In this document: positions 27,025-34,972 of the stretch, in pieces
How the letters are laid out: every line of letters begins with the position of its first letter
How positions within the stretch are numbered: the first letter of the stretch is position 1
DNA from: Gammaproteobacteria bacterium UBA7310
GTDB lineage: Bacteria > Pseudomonadota > Gammaproteobacteria > Pseudomonadales > Ketobacteraceae
Assembly: GCA_002471665.1 (NCBI GenBank)
Contig: DKQK01000009.1
Span: 1 to 64,000, forward strand
Length of the DNA stretch: 64,000 nucleotides
Direction of reading: 5' to 3'
Notes under the pieces: model-generated
The model's input: only the letters and a program-made list of their open reading frames with translations
What the model was told of the DNA's origin: nothing
Database searches by the model: none
Position numbers and translations under genes: made by a program

Positions 27025-28014
27025 TTACAGTCCAAGATCAACCGGCTCAATCAGGATGGCCGGCCAATGCAGGGGCGCGGTGGTCTTACGCTTGGCTTCG
27101 ATGTCTTTGTAGATGAAAGCCGCCTGTTCTTCCGCGATTTCCAGAACCTTGGCCAACTCGTTTGCCGGCATGTTCTTGTTGTAGCACCACAGGGCAATGT
27201 CCATTTCCTGGTAGGGGAGGGCGTAATAGAACTCGTCCTGTCCCTGGGGCATGCTGTAGGTGTCGGTGGTGGGTGTGGTGTTACAAATGGCCTCCGGCAG
27301 GCCAAGGTGCTTGGCCAGCGCATAAACCTGGGTTTTATACAAATGCGCGATTGGTTTTATATCGGCAGAGCCATCGCCGTTCTTGACGAAGAAACCCTGA
27401 TCGTATTCAACCCGGTTTGGTGTTCCAACCACTGCATAGTTGAGTCGGTCGGCGTGGAAGAACTCCACTGTTTTACGTATCCGTTGCTTGTAATTGGTTG
27501 CCGCTACGATCTGGAGGTATTCCTTCAGCCCCAGGCGTTTCTCGGTAATCTCTCCAGCAGGGGATTGCACCACTAACTGAAAGTGATTGAACTGACCCTC
27601 TGAGCCGCCGGCAATGACAATTTTGTTTTTCCAGCCCTCGCCGTATTCAGGGAAGGTTGCCTTGATGGCTTCGTCACGCCACTGATAGCAGCCGATGGCT
27701 TGCAGAGTGGGGGCGATGTCATGGACCAGGTATTCAATACCATGGTGTTTGGCCAGAATGTGCCCTTTGGTCTCGCTGTCCGATGATGAATCCTGTTCCG
27801 GCAGTAACAGCCCAAACACTTTTTTCGGGCCCACGGCCTTTACACTCAAAGCGGATGAAACTGAGCTGTCTATGCCCCCGGACATGGCCACCACCAAGCC
27901 GCGCTTGTGTAATTTTTTACTGAGCAATGCGCGCATATTGGAAGTGATTTTCTCAACCTCGGCGTCCATATCAAAGTTCAGAATTTCCTGGGCAATGTCC
28001 GTTTTTAAACTCAT
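27025..28014 (-). CDS. NAD-synthetase-like ATP-pyrophosphatase
   Basis: 329 residues closely resembling ammonia-dependent NAD synthetase. VVAMSGGIDSSVSSAL is the pyrophosphatase P-loop near residue 45, YAVVGTPNRVEYDQGFFVKN matches the NAD synthetase GTxNKxE region, and GDGSADIKPIAHLYKTQV is the family motif. Its place inside a polysaccharide operon, four bases overlapping the ligase gene, argues for a specialised substrate rather than housekeeping NAD synthesis. Such NadE-like enzymes activate a carboxylate by adenylation and amidate it with ammonia. A true NAD synthetase cannot be excluded from sequence alone. Confidence 0.82.
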   Translation of the reverse strand: MSLKTDIAQEILNFDMDAEVEKITSNMRALLSKKLHKRGLVVAMSGGIDSSVSSALSVKAVGPKKVFGLLLPEQDSSSDSETKGHILAKHHGIEYLVHDIAPTLQAIGCYQWRDEAIKATFPEYGEGWKNKIVIAGGSEGQFNHFQLVVQSPAGEITEKRLGLKEYLQIVAATNYKQRIRKTVEFFHADRLNYAVVGTPNRVEYDQGFFVKNGDGSADIKPIAHLYKTQVYALAKHLGLPEAICNTTPTTDTYSMPQGQDEFYYALPYQEMDIALWCYNKNMPANELAKVLEIAEEQAAFIYKDIEAKRKTTAPLHWPAILIEPVDLGL

Positions 28015-29546
28015 GATAGTTCCTCGATTAGCAAATGCTTTTTGACTTTTCCTGAGGCGGTTTTTGGTAGCGCCTGCAGCTCATGTATGGACTTGGGGAT
28101 TTTATAGCTGGCGAGATTTTCAAGGCAGTGCCTTTTCAGGGCCTTGTGGTCCAGTGAATGGCCTGGCTTTATAACCACAAACGCCGCTACGGTCTGCCCC
28201 AGCAATTCATCGGGATGCCCTGCCACCGCCACTTCTTCAATCTCCGGCAGTTCGGAAATAACCTCTTCGATTTCCAATGGGCTGATTCGGTTGGCACCGG
28301 ATTTAATCATATCTGAGCGCCGCCCTTCCAGATAGAGATAGCCTTCCTGGTCCTTGTGCCCGAGATCGCCGGTGCGCAGCCAGCCATCCTGAAAGGTGGC
28401 GGCGGTGGCGTTCGGATTGTGCCAGTATCCGGGGGAGATGTTGTCCCCCCGTGCCAGGACCTCACCGATTTCGCCGGGCATGCACTCACGGCCGTCATCG
28501 TGAACGATCTTAATTTCCACTCCCGGTATGGGCAACCCGACGGAGCCCAGCTTTTGATCCAGGTCAGCGGGTGGCAGGCAGGTGAGCCGCGCAGTGGCTT
28601 CTGTCTGCCCATACATCACATACAGCTCTCCACCAAACTGCTCCCGCACTTCTTGAATCAACGGGGTTGGCATTGCCCCACCCGCCTGCAGAGAAAATTT
28701 CAAGCGGGAAAGGTTGTATTCACTGACCTTTCCCCGGGCCATCAACAACGCGTAGGTGGATGGTACGCCGGCGAAGCCTGCGATCTCCAGAGTCTGGAGT
28801 TTTTCCAGTATCCGGTTGGGATACATGGTGCTGTTTTCCAGGTACAAAGTGGCACCGGCACAGATGCTGGAATGCAGTACCGAGTTACCGTAGGAATAGT
28901 AGAAAGGCAGTACATTCAGAAAGGCATCGCCGGGCCTTATGGGCAGTACCTCCAGAATCGAGCTGATGTTGGCGCTGAGATTCTGATGGTTGATCATCAC
29001 GCCTTTGGGGTTGCCGGTGGTGCCGGATGTATAAATGATACAAGCCAGATCCGAGCCCGCAATGGTTGCATGGTTAGCCAGCGGTTGACAGGATTCTACC
29101 TCAGACCAGGTGCCGCAGATTCTCTCTTGTTGCTGTTTGGTCAATGGTTGTTTTAGATCGGTATCAATGGCAAATAACTGGGTCGGTGCGGGCGTATCCA
29201 GTAGCTTGCGCAGTTCACGCGGAATGAAGTCGACAACCGCCATGCGGGCAGCGCAGTGCTCAAACCAGTTATTGAAATCACGGATTTTGGAGCTGGTGTT
29301 CATTGGCACCACCACGGCACCCGCCAGCAGGGTGCCGTAAAACGCAGCGACGTAATACGCTGAGTTGTCGCAGACCAAAGCGATGCGATCGCCTTTGCGA
29401 ATCCCTTGTTGCGTGACATAGGCGGCAAACCTGGCCGCGTTTTCCCACATTTCACCATATGACCAGCTATTGCCTTCGCTTACAATGCAGGGCAGGTCAC
29501 TTTGTTGGTCGACAACCTGTTTGATCCGTTGCAGTACATTGTTCAC
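28011..29546 (-). CDS. AMP-forming acyl ligase (ANL superfamily)
   Basis: 511-residue adenylate-forming enzyme. The P-loop is IIYTSGTTGNPKGVM near residue 168, the adenine-binding motif is YGQTEATAR near residue 316, GWLRTGDLG is near residue 390, and the C-terminal Lys lies in KTASGKVKK. An acyl carrier protein gene ends 16 bases upstream, so the likely reaction is loading of a carboxylic acid onto that carrier. XrtA loci often carry an AMP ligase, but usually with a PLP decarboxylase and hydrolases that are absent here. The acid could be a fatty, hydroxy or amino acid. Confidence 0.9.
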   Translation of the reverse strand: MNNVLQRIKQVVDQQSDLPCIVSEGNSWSYGEMWENAARFAAYVTQQGIRKGDRIALVCDNSAYYVAAFYGTLLAGAVVVPMNTSSKIRDFNNWFEHCAARMAVVDFIPRELRKLLDTPAPTQLFAIDTDLKQPLTKQQQERICGTWSEVESCQPLANHATIAGSDLACIIYTSGTTGNPKGVMINHQNLSANISSILEVLPIRPGDAFLNVLPFYYSYGNSVLHSSICAGATLYLENSTMYPNRILEKLQTLEIAGFAGVPSTYALLMARGKVSEYNLSRLKFSLQAGGAMPTPLIQEVREQFGGELYVMYGQTEATARLTCLPPADLDQKLGSVGLPIPGVEIKIVHDDGRECMPGEIGEVLARGDNISPGYWHNPNATAATFQDGWLRTGDLGHKDQEGYLYLEGRRSDMIKSGANRISPLEIEEVISELPEIEEVAVAGHPDELLGQTVAAFVVIKPGHSLDHKALKRHCLENLASYKIPKSIHELQALPKTASGKVKKHLLIEELS

Positions 29547-29562
29547 TGTGTCGTGTTTCCGG

Positions 29563-29811
29563 TCAGCTTGCCTGGCGTTTTTCGACGAAAGCGACCAGGT
29601 TGTCTATGGAATCCAGATTCTCGGGAATCATTTCTTCGTCCTGCACCTGAATATCGAACTCTTCTTCCAAAAAGAAAACCACCTCCATAATGCCGGTGGA
29701 ATCGATAATGCCCTGTTCCATAAAAGAATCGGAATCATTCAACGCGCTCTGGTCGTCGGTAAACAGGTAGTTCTCAAGAATGTAGTTTTTCAGTTTTTCT
29801 CTGGTTGGCAT
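29563..29811 (-). CDS. Acyl carrier protein
   Basis: 82-residue acidic protein with the four-helix carrier pattern. Ser38 in GIIDSTGIMEVV is the expected 4'-phosphopantetheine site. The usual DSL is DST here, as in several carriers dedicated to ligases in polysaccharide or siderophore-type pathways. The acidic helix II (FFLEEEFDIQVQDEEM) supports partner recognition. It lies between the amidotransferase and the ligase genes and presumably works with the ligase. Confidence 0.92.
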   Translation of the reverse strand: MPTREKLKNYILENYLFTDDQSALNDSDSFMEQGIIDSTGIMEVVFFLEEEFDIQVQDEEMIPENLDSIDNLVAFVEKRQAS

Positions 29812-29888
29812 GAGTGTTCCTTTGAATCAAGTGTTTACAGTCAATGATGCTTGGATCAATGGGGTCGCCCCGCTCATGATCGTATTGG

Positions 29889-31802
29889 TTAGCCCAAAAA
29901 TTGCTTGTGCCATATCTGTGTGGACAGGATGCCCACCAGGGCCATATTGTCTTTGTAGCCGATGGCACGGCCCAGTCGAATTTTTTTCAATAACAGGCTG
30001 ACGCGCTTGGCATCGAATAAATCGTTGGCGCGTATGGCTGATTCACTCAGTAACTCCTCCACATACGGCGGCGTCTGCTCGGCAAAAAAAGCAGGTATGT
30101 CCGGTGCCCGGTAAGGTTGCTTATGGCGCGCGACTATTTCATCAGGGAGATATTTCGCCATGGATTTCTTCAGCAGATATTTTTCATTGAGTGCTTTCAT
30201 TTTGAATTTCGGCGGCAGTTTGTTGGCAAATTCAATCACCCGATGATCGAGAAACGGGAAACGGCCCTCCACAGAGTTGGACATCAACATACGATCACCC
30301 TGGGAATTCAGCAGATAGCCGGCCATCAGGGTTTTGGCTTCGATGTATTGTGCCCGGTTAAACGCATGCCATTGAGTAATGTCCCTGGGCAGTGACTGCT
30401 CCAGCAGCTCGATGGGGTTTGCGCTCAGTGCACTTTTAACTGATGCGGAGAAAAAATCCTTGCACTTGGCCGTGGTTGTCCATCTGGGAGTATGGGAAAA
30501 GTAGGGCAAATCGGGTTGATCCAAATCACTGCCAAAGAAACTTTTCAAATACTGCTGGGCTCGTCCCGGTGAGATATCCAGATAGGGGTAGAGCTTTTTA
30601 AGGAGGGCCGGCCGGAATGAAGAATCGGGCTTGCGGGCCCAGAACTGACGAATCTTGGCTTCTTTAAAAATGTCATAACCGCCCAGAACCTCATCGGAAC
30701 CCTCGCCGGTTAAGACCACCTTGTAATTCTGCGATCGCACCAGCCCCGACAGGAGCCGCATGGGCACGGGGGCCGTGCGCAGGATGGGGGCCTCAGTGTG
30801 CCAGATGGTGTTGTAAAAGTTCTCAGCGATGTCCTGTTCACTGCAGGTGATTGCGCTGTGTTCGGCCCCCACCTGGTCGATCATCAGGCGCTGGTAATCA
30901 GATTCATCGTGGGATTTACTGTCGAAGCCGATGGAGAAGGTACGCAGCCTGGCATTGCTGTGATGATGTATCAACGCCACCAGGACAGAGGAATCAAGCC
31001 CCCCCGAAAGGTACGCGCCCACCGGTACATCCGAGCGCAGCCGAATTCGGGTGGCATCGATCAGCAGTTCGTGCAGCTGCTCGGCCAGTTCGCTATCGGA
31101 ACCGCCCTGGTAATCCCGGTGGGTGGGAAACTGCCAATCCCAGTATCGGGTCAGTTTGAATCCATTCAGGTCATAGGTGGCCATGTAACCCGGGGGAATC
31201 TCATAGATGCCCTGGAACAGGGTGTTGGGGCTCAGGGGCGCCCAGAAGGTCATCAGTTGGTCCAGGGCATTCAGGTTAATGGTCGGCTTGTGCCCCAGCT
31301 CAGGCAGCAAGGATTTGATTTCTGAACCAAATATCAGCTTGCCGTTGGCCTCGCTGTAATATAGTGGTGCGATGCCCACCCGATCACGGCACAGGATAAG
31401 TTTTCCCTTGTTCTCATCCCACAGGGCAATGGCAAACTGGCCGTTAAGATGGTGTACAAACTGGTCGCCGTAGCGCTCATAGAGCTGGACAATGACTTCA
31501 GTGTCGCTGTGGGTGTAGAAGCGGTGGCCTTGCGCCACCAGTTCCTGGCGCAGCTCGATGTAGTTGAAAATCTCGCCATTGAAAACGACCTGTACGCTGC
31601 CGTCCCGGTTATGCACTGGTTGTGCGCCGCCTTCCAGATCGATGATGCTCAGCCGGGCGTGGGCAAGCCCCGCCCGGTCACCGTGGTAGAAGCCCGTACT
31701 GTCCGGCCCCCGGTGATGCAAAGTGGCTATCATCTTGTTCAGGCGTTGCGGCAGGTCCGGACCCACACCGCCAGCGCATACTACACCCGCTAATCCACAC
31801 AT
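29889..31802 (-). CDS. Asparagine-synthase-like amidotransferase
   Basis: 637 residues with a class II glutaminase domain (Cys2 after Met, HHRGPDSTGFY, FNGEIFNYIELR, HSDTEVIVQLY) and an AsnB-type synthetase domain with the P-loop SGGLDSSV near residue 262. It is the first gene of the minus-strand decorating operon and separate from the XrtA amidotransferase at 10093. It may amidate a sugar acid or an acid carried by the ACP, or supply ammonia to the NAD-synthetase-like partner. Which of these holds cannot be read from sequence. A housekeeping asparagine synthetase role is less likely in this setting. Confidence 0.88.
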   Translation of the reverse strand: MCGLAGVVCAGGVGPDLPQRLNKMIATLHHRGPDSTGFYHGDRAGLAHARLSIIDLEGGAQPVHNRDGSVQVVFNGEIFNYIELRQELVAQGHRFYTHSDTEVIVQLYERYGDQFVHHLNGQFAIALWDENKGKLILCRDRVGIAPLYYSEANGKLIFGSEIKSLLPELGHKPTINLNALDQLMTFWAPLSPNTLFQGIYEIPPGYMATYDLNGFKLTRYWDWQFPTHRDYQGGSDSELAEQLHELLIDATRIRLRSDVPVGAYLSGGLDSSVLVALIHHHSNARLRTFSIGFDSKSHDESDYQRLMIDQVGAEHSAITCSEQDIAENFYNTIWHTEAPILRTAPVPMRLLSGLVRSQNYKVVLTGEGSDEVLGGYDIFKEAKIRQFWARKPDSSFRPALLKKLYPYLDISPGRAQQYLKSFFGSDLDQPDLPYFSHTPRWTTTAKCKDFFSASVKSALSANPIELLEQSLPRDITQWHAFNRAQYIEAKTLMAGYLLNSQGDRMLMSNSVEGRFPFLDHRVIEFANKLPPKFKMKALNEKYLLKKSMAKYLPDEIVARHKQPYRAPDIPAFFAEQTPPYVEELLSESAIRANDLFDAKRVSLLLKKIRLGRAIGYKDNMALVGILSTQIWHKQFLG

Positions 31803-32149
31803 ACTGTATGTGAAAGCCCTCGTTTCGATTTATTACTATTCACAATCAGGAGACGGGATGATCTTACACAGCCCCAGTCGGTGTCGGCTCCACAGGCATG
31901 GGCATGATTCTGATTCTGAATCATTGCTGTCTGCCGGCTCGCGCGCGGGCGCTGGAAGCCGAGCCTATCGTGCCCCAAAATTAGCGAGTCTAATGTCAAA
32001 CTTGTCATTGTTAAAGTTATCCACACCAGCTAGAACCAAAAAACCTTCATTTTCTTCAGTTTAGCCGGTATTTTTTTACACACTTTATACGCGCACCGGA
32101 TTTACAGGGTGATTTCAATCCTGGCTGGCAGCGAAATCAGGAGGGGTGA
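31803..32149. other. Intergenic region between the amidotransferase operon and iorB
   Basis: 347 bases between divergent genes. It should contain both promoters, but I cannot name a convincing -35/-10 pair. The only sure signal is the strong ribosome site AGGAGGGG just before iorB. Confidence 0.4.
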
Positions 32150-34390
32150 ATGGCGGATATTGCAAAAATCAGCAGAAGGGTGTTTTTGCTTTCAGCAGGA
32201 TTGGCCGGGGCAGGAGTGGGCGGCCTGTATGTGACCGGGAAGCTTACGGTAGTGCAGAACATGGTTTATGGGGCGCTCAGTCAGTCAGCTAAACCCCTGG
32301 AGTTGTTTGTTCGAATCGGCACTGATAATCGCATTACCCTGGTTTCCCATCGCAGCGAGATGGGCCAGGGCATTAAAACCGGGCTGCCCCTGGTGCTGGC
32401 GGATGAGCTGGAGGCAGACTGGGCGCGGGTGGATGTGGTGCAGGCCCCGGGACACCCCGATTACGGGGATCAGAACACCGACAGCTCGCAAAGTGTACGG
32501 TTGTTTTATCAATCCATGCGTGAAATGGGAGCCAGTGTCAGGTTGATGCTGGAACAGGCTGCGGCCCAGCGCTGGGGGGTACCGGTGGCAGAGTGCCGCG
32601 CCCGATTCCATCAGGTGGAGCATCCGTCAAGCGGCCGCCGGCTGTCGTTTGGGGAACTTGCTGAGGCGGCTGCACAGTTGCCGGTGCCGGCACGGCATCA
32701 GTTGCAACTGAAACCCAAAGCGGACTTCAGGTACATCGGTAAATCGACGCCCATTGTGGATCTGCAACCCATGGTGTCCGGAGCTGCCCAGTATGCGTCG
32801 GATATGGTGCTGCCGGGTATGCTGTTTGCGGTGGTGGAGCATGCGCCTGTGATTGGCGCGGTGCTGGAGGCCTGTGATGATCAACAGGCGCGAGCCGTGC
32901 CCGGTGTGGTTGATGTGGTGGTGTTGCCCCCATTACGTTTTCCGGTGGGTATTCAGCCATTGCACGGAGTGGCGGTGCTGGCAGAGCACAGCTGGGCTGC
33001 GCTGAAGGCCAGGGGCCTGCTGAAGTGCCGTTGGTCCACTGGCAAATACAGCCAGCGAAGCTCTGAAGCGCAGCGTCAGCGGCTGCGGGAGCGAGTGGCA
33101 ACCCCCGGCCAGTTGCTGCGCAAGAACGGCGATGTGCAACAGGCGTTTCAGGATGCGGCACAGGTGCATGAGGCGACCTACACCGCTCCCTACCTGGCGC
33201 ACGTTCCCATGGAGCCGCCGGTGGCAGTGGCGGATACCGGGTGGAACCATTGCCGGATCTGGGCCAGTTCACAGAACCCGCAGAACGTACGCAACGAAAT
33301 TGCCCACTATCTCAACCTGCCTTATCACAATGTGGAGGTTAATGTACCTTTGCTGGGCGGGGGGTTTGGCCGGAAATCAATGGGTGATTTCTGTGTGCAG
33401 GCGGCATGGCTGTCGGCCCGGGCCGGCCGCCCGGTAAAGCTGTTCTGGTCCCGAGAGGATGACGTTCGCAACGACTATTACCACCCCATCAGCGCCCAGT
33501 ATTTCAAGGCAGCCATAGATCGGGACAATCGTGTCACCGGGTGGCTGCAGCGGGCAGCCTACCCCAGCAACCAAAGCACGTTTGACAGCGCAGTGGTGCA
33601 ACCCAGCGCCGGTGAGCTGTCCAGCGGAGGTTTTACCTCCAACCTTTACGCGGTGGCGTCGTTGCAGGCGGAAGTGCATCCGGCAGAGGAGGCTGTGCGT
33701 ATTGGTTGGCTGCGCTCGGTCACCAGTATTCATCACGCCTTTGCCATCAATGGCTTTGCCGATGAGTTGGCGGTGATACGCCAATTGGACCCGGTGACCA
33801 ATCTGCGTCAGCTCATTGGTCCCGCTCGTATCGTGGATCCGGCTTACCTGCAGGTGGATTACCCGGCTCAACAGCAACACCCAATCGATACCGGGCGCCT
33901 GCTGGGGGTGTTGGATCGCGTGGTTGAGGCAAGTGGTTTTCAAAGCCTGGGTCCGGGGCAGGGCTGGGGACTGGCGGTGCATTTCAGCTTTATGAGCTAC
34001 TGTGCGGTGGCCACCCGGCTCTCGGTGCAAGATCGCCAGGTGCAGGTGGAGGAAGTCCATGTTGTGCTGGACTGTGGCCAGTATGTGAATGAGGATCGCG
34101 TCAGAGCGCAGTTGGAAGGGGCGGTTGTCTTTGGTTTGTCCCTGGCCTTAATGGGCGAGATTACCGTGGAAAACGGGGCTGTGAAGCAGAGTAACTTCCA
34201 CGACTATCCCATATTGCGAATCAAACAGACACCGCGTATTTTAACCCATCTGGTGGAAAGCGATGCCGCCCCCGCCGGTGTTGGGGAACCCGGTGTGCCA
34301 CCGGTGGCGCCCAGTGTCACCAATGCAATCTTCGCGGCTACCGGGGAGCGTATTCGTGATTTACCGTTGAGCCGGCATTTTTCCGTTTAG
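32150..34390 (+). CDS. iorB: Isoquinoline 1-oxidoreductase-like molybdopterin subunit
   Basis: 746-residue molybdenum-binding subunit of the xanthine-dehydrogenase family, IorB branch. The N-terminus SRRVFLLSAGLAGAG is a twin-arginine-type signal, so the enzyme is probably periplasmic. EMGQGIKTGLPLVLADELEA is the first IorB motif, GGGFGRKSMGDFCVQAA the cofactor loop, and GVGEPGVPPVAP near the C-terminus holds the catalytic Glu. It would hydroxylate an aldehyde or N-heterocycle with electrons leaving through the 2Fe-2S subunit. Its partner gene lies convergent to it with a four-base overlap. The substrate is not predictable; many relatives are aldehyde oxidases. Confidence 0.9.
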   Translation: MADIAKISRRVFLLSAGLAGAGVGGLYVTGKLTVVQNMVYGALSQSAKPLELFVRIGTDNRITLVSHRSEMGQGIKTGLPLVLADELEADWARVDVVQAPGHPDYGDQNTDSSQSVRLFYQSMREMGASVRLMLEQAAAQRWGVPVAECRARFHQVEHPSSGRRLSFGELAEAAAQLPVPARHQLQLKPKADFRYIGKSTPIVDLQPMVSGAAQYASDMVLPGMLFAVVEHAPVIGAVLEACDDQQARAVPGVVDVVVLPPLRFPVGIQPLHGVAVLAEHSWAALKARGLLKCRWSTGKYSQRSSEAQRQRLRERVATPGQLLRKNGDVQQAFQDAAQVHEATYTAPYLAHVPMEPPVAVADTGWNHCRIWASSQNPQNVRNEIAHYLNLPYHNVEVNVPLLGGGFGRKSMGDFCVQAAWLSARAGRPVKLFWSREDDVRNDYYHPISAQYFKAAIDRDNRVTGWLQRAAYPSNQSTFDSAVVQPSAGELSSGGFTSNLYAVASLQAEVHPAEEAVRIGWLRSVTSIHHAFAINGFADELAVIRQLDPVTNLRQLIGPARIVDPAYLQVDYPAQQQHPIDTGRLLGVLDRVVEASGFQSLGPGQGWGLAVHFSFMSYCAVATRLSVQDRQVQVEEVHVVLDCGQYVNEDRVRAQLEGAVVFGLSLALMGEITVENGAVKQSNFHDYPILRIKQTPRILTHLVESDAAPAGVGEPGVPPVAPSVTNAIFAATGERIRDLPLSRHFSV

Positions 34391-34863
34391 GAGGGGCTGT
34401 CGGCAGCTGACTTGATGGCGGCCCTGATCCGTATATAGGTGCCGCAGCGGCATAGGTTGCCGTTCATGGCGTCATCGATGTCGGAATCGCTGGGAGCCGG
34501 GTTTTTCTGCAGTAAGGCGGCTGCGCTCATAATTTGTCCTGACTGGCAGTAGCCGCACTGGGGCACATTATGCGCTTTCCAGGCCCGTTGTACCGGGTGC
34601 TCGCCGTCAGCCGACAAGCCTTCGATGGTGGTAATTTGCTTGCCTTGAAGCTGCTCTACGGTGGTGACGCAGGCGCGCACTGCCTGCCCGTCCACGTGGA
34701 TGGTACAGGCCCCGCATTGAGCTATCCCGCACCCGTATTTGGTGCCGGTTAACCCCAATACATCCCGCAACACCCACAATACCGGGGTGTCATTTTGTAC
34801 ATTCACTTCGTGTTCCTGAGCGTTGATAAGTAGGCGCACACTTTGATCCTGATTGATTGGCAT
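34387..34863 (-). CDS. iorA: 2Fe-2S subunit, isoquinoline 1-oxidoreductase-like
   Basis: 158-residue electron-transfer subunit with two 2Fe-2S clusters. The plant-type cluster Cys are in KYGCGIAQCGACTIHVDGQAVRAC (read in two parts) and the second cluster in PQCGYCQSGQIM and GNLCRCGTYIRI. Size and motifs are standard. No signal peptide, as expected if it is carried through the Tat system by the large subunit. It is encoded opposite to iorB and shares four bases at the 3' ends, so the two subunits cannot come from one mRNA. Confidence 0.92.
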   Translation of the reverse strand: MPINQDQSVRLLINAQEHEVNVQNDTPVLWVLRDVLGLTGTKYGCGIAQCGACTIHVDGQAVRACVTTVEQLQGKQITTIEGLSADGEHPVQRAWKAHNVPQCGYCQSGQIMSAAALLQKNPAPSDSDIDDAMNGNLCRCGTYIRIRAAIKSAADSPS

Positions 34864-34972
34864 TTGGGCAATTGTGCAGGATATTGGTGCCGGATTCCAG
34901 GTAGGGCTGGGAAGGGCGGTGCTACCTGTTGGGTGAGGTCACAGGCAGCACCGGAGTTGATTCCGTCAGTGG

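Noticed and set aside
28356..29156. 266-codon + strand frame opposite the acyl ligase
   Set aside because: Antisense to ligase motifs; no ribosome site.
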